A stretch of 20,553 nucleotides of DNA, from positions 1,010,099 to 1,030,651 of the forward strand of contig CP070719.1 in the NCBI GenBank assembly GCA_020350725.1, given 5' to 3'. Numbering within the stretch: position 1 is the first letter of the stretch; each line of letters opens with the position of its first letter. Shown in pieces: positions 16,437 to 20,553 of this stretch. The position numbers and the translations under genes were made by a program. A model generated the notes under the pieces. It saw only the letters and a list, made by a program, of their open reading frames with translations. It did no database searches and had not been told where the DNA came from. Origin of the DNA: a bacterium. GTDB lineage: Bacteria > BMS3Abin14.

Positions 16437-17435
16437 ATGGCGAACTCCGGAGGTGAAAGGGGAGTGGCCCTGCTCATGGCCATCGTGGCGGTCTTTCTGC
16501 TTACCGTTGTCGTCATGGACACGAGAGCGGGAGTTGATCTGTACCAACGGATTGCATACAGCATGGCGGACGAGCTGCAGACTCAGTACCTGGCGCGGTC
16601 CGGTCTTTCCCTCCTGCAGGGAGCGCTCAAGGAGGATGACCCGGAGGTCGATTCCTTCAGCGACGACTGGGCGGCTGTCAACCGGGTCGGCCCCCTGCCC
16701 CTTGGTGAGCTGGGGTGGGTTCAGGCCAGGGTGGAGGATGAGGAGGGCAAGCTGGACGTCAACGGGCTGATCGACAGCGAGGGGAATCCCGATGAGGAGA
16801 ACGCGGAGAGCCAGTTCTATCGGATACGTACACTCCTCGACTCCCTGGGTTTGCCGCCCGAGAGGTCGGACGAGATCGTTGACAGTCTCATAGACTGGAT
16901 CGATCCCGACGGCTCCCCCCGTCCCAATGGAGCCGAGGACGAGTATTACTCCACACTGGCCGTTCCCTACAAATGTCCCAATGAGAAGTTCAAGACCATC
17001 GGCGAACTGGCCCTGGTCAAGGGCATCGGCAGCGTCCTCCTGGACAGGGGTGAAGGTGACGTTCCGCCCCTCAGGCGTTTTCTGACGGTCCACGGAAACT
17101 CCTCTGGCCTGGTCAACGTCAACACAGCCCCCGCTGAGGTCATCATGTCCCTCACCCCTGAGGGCACGGAATACGGCATCAGCCGGGAATTGGCGGAGGA
17201 CATCATTGCCGTCAGGAACGAGGAGCCCTTCCAGAACAAGAACGAGCTGAAGACCAGGGTGGTGGATTTCCACGAGGACCTGTTCAATCAAGTGTCCAAG
17301 ATGGTCGATGTGAAAAGCAGTCATTTTTCCGCCGAGATCACAGGGGAAAGCGACAGGTCATCCAGCACCGTCTACGGGATCCTGTCCAGACAGGGTGACG
17401 GAACGGTGAATCTTGTCTACTTCAGGGGGTTCTGA
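16437..17435 (+). CDS. gspK: GspK, minor pseudopilin
   Basis: GspK caps the pseudopilus tip. The 332-aa protein begins with a 9-residue leader, MANSGGERG|VALLMAIVAVFLLTVVVMD. The +5 position lacks the Glu found in other pseudopilins, which is normal for GspK. The family pattern continues with MADELQTQYLARSGLSLLQGAL, VEDEEGKLDVNGLID, LLDSLGLPPERSDEIVDSLIDWIDPDG and VNVNTAPAEVIMSL, the helix-hairpin-helix-like insertion typical of GspK. The ATG lies 4 nt after the gspJ stop, with GAGGTGAGG upstream. Confidence 0.95.
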   Translation: MANSGGERGVALLMAIVAVFLLTVVVMDTRAGVDLYQRIAYSMADELQTQYLARSGLSLLQGALKEDDPEVDSFSDDWAAVNRVGPLPLGELGWVQARVEDEEGKLDVNGLIDSEGNPDEENAESQFYRIRTLLDSLGLPPERSDEIVDSLIDWIDPDGSPRPNGAEDEYYSTLAVPYKCPNEKFKTIGELALVKGIGSVLLDRGEGDVPPLRRFLTVHGNSSGLVNVNTAPAEVIMSLTPEGTEYGISRELAEDIIAVRNEEPFQNKNELKTRVVDFHEDLFNQVSKMVDVKSSHFSAEITGESDRSSSTVYGILSRQGDGTVNLVYFRGF

Positions 17436-17484
17436 TACCCTGCGGTCTGTCCTTTTACGCTGTCCGGAAAGGTCCGTCGGGTAT
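17435..17484 (+). other. Stem-loop in the gspK-gspL gap
   Basis: ATACCC (17435-17440) pairs with GGGTAT (17479-17484). After one mismatch, GCGG (17442-17445) pairs with CCGT (17474-17477, one G-T pair). A further CCTTT (17451-17455) pairs with AAAGG (17468-17472). The hairpin begins at the last base of the gspK stop codon. It has no T-run, so it does not look like an intrinsic terminator. An RNA-stability or attenuation role is possible. Confidence 0.5.
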
Positions 17485-17549
17485 CCGTATCCGTCTCCCG
17501 GTCACGGATCGAGGAAATACCAAACGCGGTTCAGGGTAAAGCAGGGGAA

Positions 17550-18959
17550 ATGTTCACGAAAAACGCAACGGGCATCGGTTTAGAGGATGGCGGCCAGATC
17601 CGGGTGGTGGAACTGACCTCAGGCGTCGGTGGTGTGTCCATAAGAAGGGCCGGCAGTTTTGAGGGCGGCGAAAACTCCCACGAACTCGATCTCATCCAGC
17701 GGTGGGCGGCCGCCATCAGGGGGGCTTCCTCAGCCGGATTCGACCTGACCAGGGTCGTGGTCGGTCTGCCCGCTTCCCTTACCTTCAAGCGGACCCTCTC
17801 CTTTCCCTTCCGGGGACGCAAGCGCATCAATCAGGTTCTTCTGTCGCAGCTGGAGGGGGAGATACCCCTTTCCCCCGACGACGCTGTCGCCGACTTCGTC
17901 ACCTTCCGAACGGACGGCAAAAGGGTGAGCGGTATGGCCGTTGCGTGCCGACAGAGGATGATCAAGGGCATCCTTGATATCCTGCCTCAGAAAACATCGC
18001 TGATCGCCATTCAGGCCGAAGCCCTCGGATTGGCCACCGCATCCCTCTTCGGTGGAGTGAGCGACGGGGCCGCCGTCCTCTGTTCGGAAAAGGGAGCTGT
18101 TATCGCAGGCATGAGATCCGGAAGACCGTCCTCCTTCCGGCTTGTGTCCTACGCCAAGGGGATCGAGGACGGTATCCCGCGGATCTCGGGGGCGATCCTC
18201 GATCAGATCGAGGACGGTGACGAGATCCTCGTTGCCTGCGAAGAGGGAATCGGACAACTGACCGATGCCCTCAGCGACCGTGAAGTCTCTTTTTCCGAGG
18301 ATCCGGGGACCTGGCCCATTTTCAGGAATTTCGAGGGATCCCTTGATGTGGACCCGGCGATATACCTGCCGGCCCTCGGATATGCCCTGAAGGGCATAGG
18401 CCACAGGGACTCCCTGCCCTTCGACCTCAGACAGGGACCGTTCAAAGCGGTGAGTCCCATGGCCGAACTCAAGGCGCCGGCGGGAAGAGCCGCAGTCCTC
18501 GCCGCCGGTCTTGCCCTACTGGCGATGATCAGCCTGTTCAACGGCCTCAACACGGCGAGGACGGAGTATGAACATTACGCGGACTCCCTGAGGTCCTCTT
18601 TTGCTGCCCTTTTCCCGGACACCAAGATTGTCAGTGAGGTTGCCCAGATCCAGGAGAAGATAACCCAGCTGGAGCGAAGGACCAGCAGCCTGGCAGAGTT
18701 CTCCAGGACGGGGGCCCTCGAGGTTCTCGGTGAGCTCAGCAGGGAAGTACCCGAGGAGATCGATCTGAAGATCATCGAATTGTCCTTCGACTCCGGGCGG
18801 CTGAGACTGGAAGGGACGGTTTCATCCTTCGATTCCGTCGACCGCATCAAGGAGGCCCTGGAGAGCTCGGATCTCTTCACCGATGTCAGGGTCCAGAATG
18901 CCCGGGTGGGAGCCGATGTCTCAAAGGTCTCCTTCCGGTTGCAGATGGAGGTTATCTGA
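17550..18959 (+). CDS. gspL: GspL, type II secretion inner-membrane platform protein
   Basis: GspL recruits the ATPase GspE to the membrane and binds GspM. The 469-aa protein has an N-terminal cytoplasmic actin-like (PilM/GspL-type) domain (about 1-300) with VVVGLPASLTFKRTLSFPF and INQVLLSQLEGEIPLSPDD. The motif FDLRQGPFK (291-299) follows, at the place where PilN/GspL proteins have NLxxGxF. One membrane segment spans about 312-331. A predicted coiled coil and a periplasmic ferredoxin-like domain (about 380-469) complete the protein. AGGGGA at 17543-17548 precedes the ATG. The 114-nt gap before it contains a hairpin. Confidence 0.93.
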   Translation: MFTKNATGIGLEDGGQIRVVELTSGVGGVSIRRAGSFEGGENSHELDLIQRWAAAIRGASSAGFDLTRVVVGLPASLTFKRTLSFPFRGRKRINQVLLSQLEGEIPLSPDDAVADFVTFRTDGKRVSGMAVACRQRMIKGILDILPQKTSLIAIQAEALGLATASLFGGVSDGAAVLCSEKGAVIAGMRSGRPSSFRLVSYAKGIEDGIPRISGAILDQIEDGDEILVACEEGIGQLTDALSDREVSFSEDPGTWPIFRNFEGSLDVDPAIYLPALGYALKGIGHRDSLPFDLRQGPFKAVSPMAELKAPAGRAAVLAAGLALLAMISLFNGLNTARTEYEHYADSLRSSFAALFPDTKIVSEVAQIQEKITQLERRTSSLAEFSRTGALEVLGELSREVPEEIDLKIIELSFDSGRLRLEGTVSSFDSVDRIKEALESSDLFTDVRVQNARVGADVSKVSFRLQMEVI

Positions 18960-18960
18960 C

Positions 18961-19497
18961 ATGATGACCCTTCTGCAGAGGCTGTCGACCAGGGAGAAGA
19001 TCATGGTCTCTGCCGCCATCCTCGTGGTGCTGTCGGCCATAATCTTCGGCTTTATATTGGGCCCGACGCTCGAGAAGCGCGATCGATGGCAGAACATGGC
19101 GGTCAGGAAACGGGCCGAGCTGGCCAAATTTGCCGAGCTCAGCTCGAATTACCGGCAACTGGAGGCCACGATCTCGGATGTGGAAGGGAAGCTCGGCATG
19201 AGGAGGAGCGGCACGTCCCTCCTGGCTGATCTGGAGGCAAAGGCCAAGGAACTGAACCTCCAGGACAATATCGCCTCCATGAAACCCTTCACGACGCAGC
19301 TGGACTCGGGTCTGGTCGAGTCATCGGTGGAGATAAGGCTCGAGAAGCTTGTCCTTCGGGGCCTGGTCGACTTCCTTCAGCGGATCGAGAAGGCAGACAC
19401 CCTTGTCGTCACACGGAGGCTGAGGATCAAATCCCGGTTCGACGATCCCCAGCTCCTCGATGTCAGCATCTTCGTCAGCACCCTGGAGGTCCAGTGA
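18961..19497 (+). CDS. gspM: GspM, type II secretion inner-membrane platform protein
   Basis: GspM is a small bitopic protein that pairs with GspL. The 178-aa product has a cytoplasmic N-terminus (MMTLLQRLSTREK), a membrane segment at about 15-35 (VSAAILVVLSAIIFGFILGP), a coiled-coil-like periplasmic stretch (about 38-90) and a C-terminal ferredoxin-like half ending ISTLEVQ-like (SIFVSTLEVQ). The ATG at 18961 is preceded by TGGAGGT (18946-18952) with 8 nt spacing, one base after the gspL stop. The open frame extends further upstream into gspL, but that part is not GspM-like. A second ATG at 18964 is equally possible. Confidence 0.93.
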   Translation: MMTLLQRLSTREKIMVSAAILVVLSAIIFGFILGPTLEKRDRWQNMAVRKRAELAKFAELSSNYRQLEATISDVEGKLGMRRSGTSLLADLEAKAKELNLQDNIASMKPFTTQLDSGLVESSVEIRLEKLVLRGLVDFLQRIEKADTLVVTRRLRIKSRFDDPQLLDVSIFVSTLEVQ

Positions 19498-20348
19498 TGA
19501 CCAAAAGGGTTCTCCGGCCGGTCCTGTACTCCCTTCTGCTGATCCTTTTCACGGTCGTGTTCACGGCCCTCAACTTCCCCCAGGACAGGGTCTCCGCCTA
19601 TGTAGACGAATGGATAAAGAGCCGTGCTGGCGACCGTATTACTGCCGAGACAGCCAGAGTAGGCCTGCCCCTGTCCCTCCACGTGTCGAAGATCCAGCTG
19701 GATTCGGAGGGCAGGAAGATCCCTCTGGGCGATCTGGTCATCAAACCGGGCATCGTGAGTCTGTTTCGGTCGGAAAAGAGTCTCTCGGCGCTGTTGAAGG
19801 GCAGTTGGGGTTCTCTCCCTTTCTCCCTGGAAATGGGTCGGGAGAACTGGGTTCTTGACCTCAAGGGAAATGACATCGATCTGTCGCGGCTGCCAGCCGT
19901 CGAGACCATGCCCGTCAATCTGGAGGGTGTCTTGGCCATCCAGGCCCACCTGGACGGCTCCAGCCAGGATCAGGCCGAATGGGCCGGAAACGGCAGCATT
20001 CACCTGACCGACGTTCGCCTCTCCGGCAACCTCCTGGACATGGTCGGCGTCGGGATCCTCAACCTTTCCGATGTCAGGCTTCCCTGGTCGGCCCGGGAAA
20101 ACCTGGTCACCCTGAAGGAGACCGACGTTGCGGGTGATATCATGGGAAAGGCCGCCGGCACCATCCTTGTCAACCCCGGAAGCGTCGAGAACTCCAGACT
20201 CAGCCTGACCCTGGACCTGAGGCCATCCCTCGAGGCGCGTGACCGTATCGGTCCTCTCCTCAGCCTCCTTGGGTCGAACAGCGGGCCCGAGAACGGCGTG
20301 TCCGTCAAGGTAAGGGGAACCCTGGGGCAGCCGAAGCTGTCTCTGTGA
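19497..20348 (+). CDS. gspN: GspN, type II secretion system protein N
   Basis: GspN is a bitopic inner-membrane T2SS component of poorly defined function, present in only some systems. The 283-aa protein has a membrane anchor at about residues 7-25 (RPVLYSLLLILFTVVFTALNF) and a long, beta-rich periplasmic part. This includes LRPSLEARDRIGPLLSLLG near the end and the closing VKVRGTLGQPKLSL, a pattern typical of AsmA/GspN-like proteins. The ATG at 19497 shares one base with the gspM stop (TGATG) and sits 6 nt after GGAGGT (19485-19490). A GTG at 19494 would add one residue. The length and last position in the operon fit the long GspN form known from deltaproteobacteria and spirochaetes. Confidence 0.85.
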   Translation: MTKRVLRPVLYSLLLILFTVVFTALNFPQDRVSAYVDEWIKSRAGDRITAETARVGLPLSLHVSKIQLDSEGRKIPLGDLVIKPGIVSLFRSEKSLSALLKGSWGSLPFSLEMGRENWVLDLKGNDIDLSRLPAVETMPVNLEGVLAIQAHLDGSSQDQAEWAGNGSIHLTDVRLSGNLLDMVGVGILNLSDVRLPWSARENLVTLKETDVAGDIMGKAAGTILVNPGSVENSRLSLTLDLRPSLEARDRIGPLLSLLGSNSGPENGVSVKVRGTLGQPKLSL

Positions 20349-20420
20349 CCCACTCAACCCGGAATCCAGAGTCCAAAGTCTGAGATCCAAAGGCCAGAAC
20401 TGTCTTCTCAAGATCAGCCT

Positions 20421-20502
20421 GTCACCATTGCGAACAGGATACCCCGTGGAGCAGTCCCATGGTCGAGACTGCTTCCACCCGGCATTCGGCCTCGCAGTAA
20501 CC
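20421..20502 (+). repeat. Long imperfect palindromic repeat element
   Basis: GTGGAGCAGTC (20446-20456) pairs with GACTGC-T-TCCAC (20467-20478, one bulged T) around the loop CCATGGTCGA. The outer arms ATTGCGA (20427-20433) and TCGCAGT (20492-20498) also pair, with one G-T pair. The design resembles the widely dispersed CATTGCGA...GCAATC palindromes found between genes in many deltaproteobacterial and related genomes. A left-arm copy lies at 8-46. Confidence 0.65.
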
Positions 20503-20517
20503 ACCTGCGGGGGTTAC
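20497..20517 (+). other. Short GC-rich hairpin
   Basis: GTAACC (20497-20502) and GGTTAC (20512-20517) pair, and inner CC/GG pairs leave a very short loop. It overlaps the right edge of the palindromic element. No T-run follows, so terminator function is doubtful. Confidence 0.5.
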
Positions 20518-20553
20518 GGGTAACAGATCACGAATCACTGATCCCGGGTATCG

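Larger units (their letters stand above)
20349..20553. other. Non-coding region after gspN, repeat-containing
   Basis: No gene is visible. The first 45 bases are a low-complexity CCAGAGTCCAAAGTC-type repeat, followed by a long palindromic element and a second hairpin, then ATCACGAATCAC (20527-20538), also present at the left end. No T-run follows either hairpin, so no classical intrinsic terminator can be assigned to the operon here. Confidence 0.75.

Noticed and set aside
18883-18960. Upstream extension of gspM inside gspL
   Set aside because: The added 26 residues are not GspM-like, while the ATG at 18961 has an excellent ribosome binding site at 18946-18952.
20446-20517. Rho-independent terminator after gspN
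   Set aside because: Hairpins are present but neither is followed by a T-run, and the larger one matches a dispersed repeat family.

Overview
This window carries one long, same-strand (+) gene run from about 502 to 20348, bounded on both sides by short non-coding stretches full of dispersed repeats. The DNA is GC-rich. The gene families, the recX-alaS neighbourhood next to recA, the long form of GspN, and the repeat families at the ends all suggest a Gram-negative bacterium of the deltaproteobacterial type (Desulfobacterota or a relative). This placement is an inference from gene content; no rRNA or other decisive marker is present.

Layout. Positions 1-501 hold no gene, only overlapping repeat fragments and the probable recA leader. 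Then come four housekeeping or motility genes: recA (recombinase, SOS), a pilT-type retraction ATPase, recX (RecA modulator) and alaS (alanyl-tRNA synthetase). These are joined by 1-4 nt start/stop overlaps. alaS overlaps by 4 nt the start of a large predicted lipoprotein (about 817 aa, three fibronectin-III-like repeats, unrecognised C-terminal domain). Five nt later begins a type II secretion system (T2SS) operon in the order gspC-D-E-F-G-H-I-J-K-L-M-N. Positions 20349-20553 hold no gene but contain a long imperfect palindromic repeat and another hairpin.

How the genes work together. The gsp genes encode nearly a whole secretion machine: the secretin GspD in the outer membrane, the clamp protein GspC, the ATPase GspE with its inner-membrane platform F/L/M, the major pseudopilin G, the minor tip pseudopilins H/I/J/K, and GspN. 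The prepilin peptidase GspO/PilD and a recognisable pilotin GspS are not in the window. The lipoprotein in front of gspC is the main unknown and may be a surface-exposed client or accessory of this secretion system. The upstream recA-pilT-recX-alaS block is so tightly coupled to the rest that read-through from the recA promoter into the secretion genes is plausible.

Points for a second look: the FN3 lipoprotein; the physical fusion of an SOS/housekeeping block with a T2SS operon; a pilT placed between recA and recX, with a degenerate AIRNLIRE-type motif; the confusing start region of gspJ (a well-placed ATG in the wrong frame, or a hidden frameshift); unusually long prepilin leaders on GspH and GspJ; a stem-loop between gspK and gspL; and shared repeat families at both ends of the cluster.
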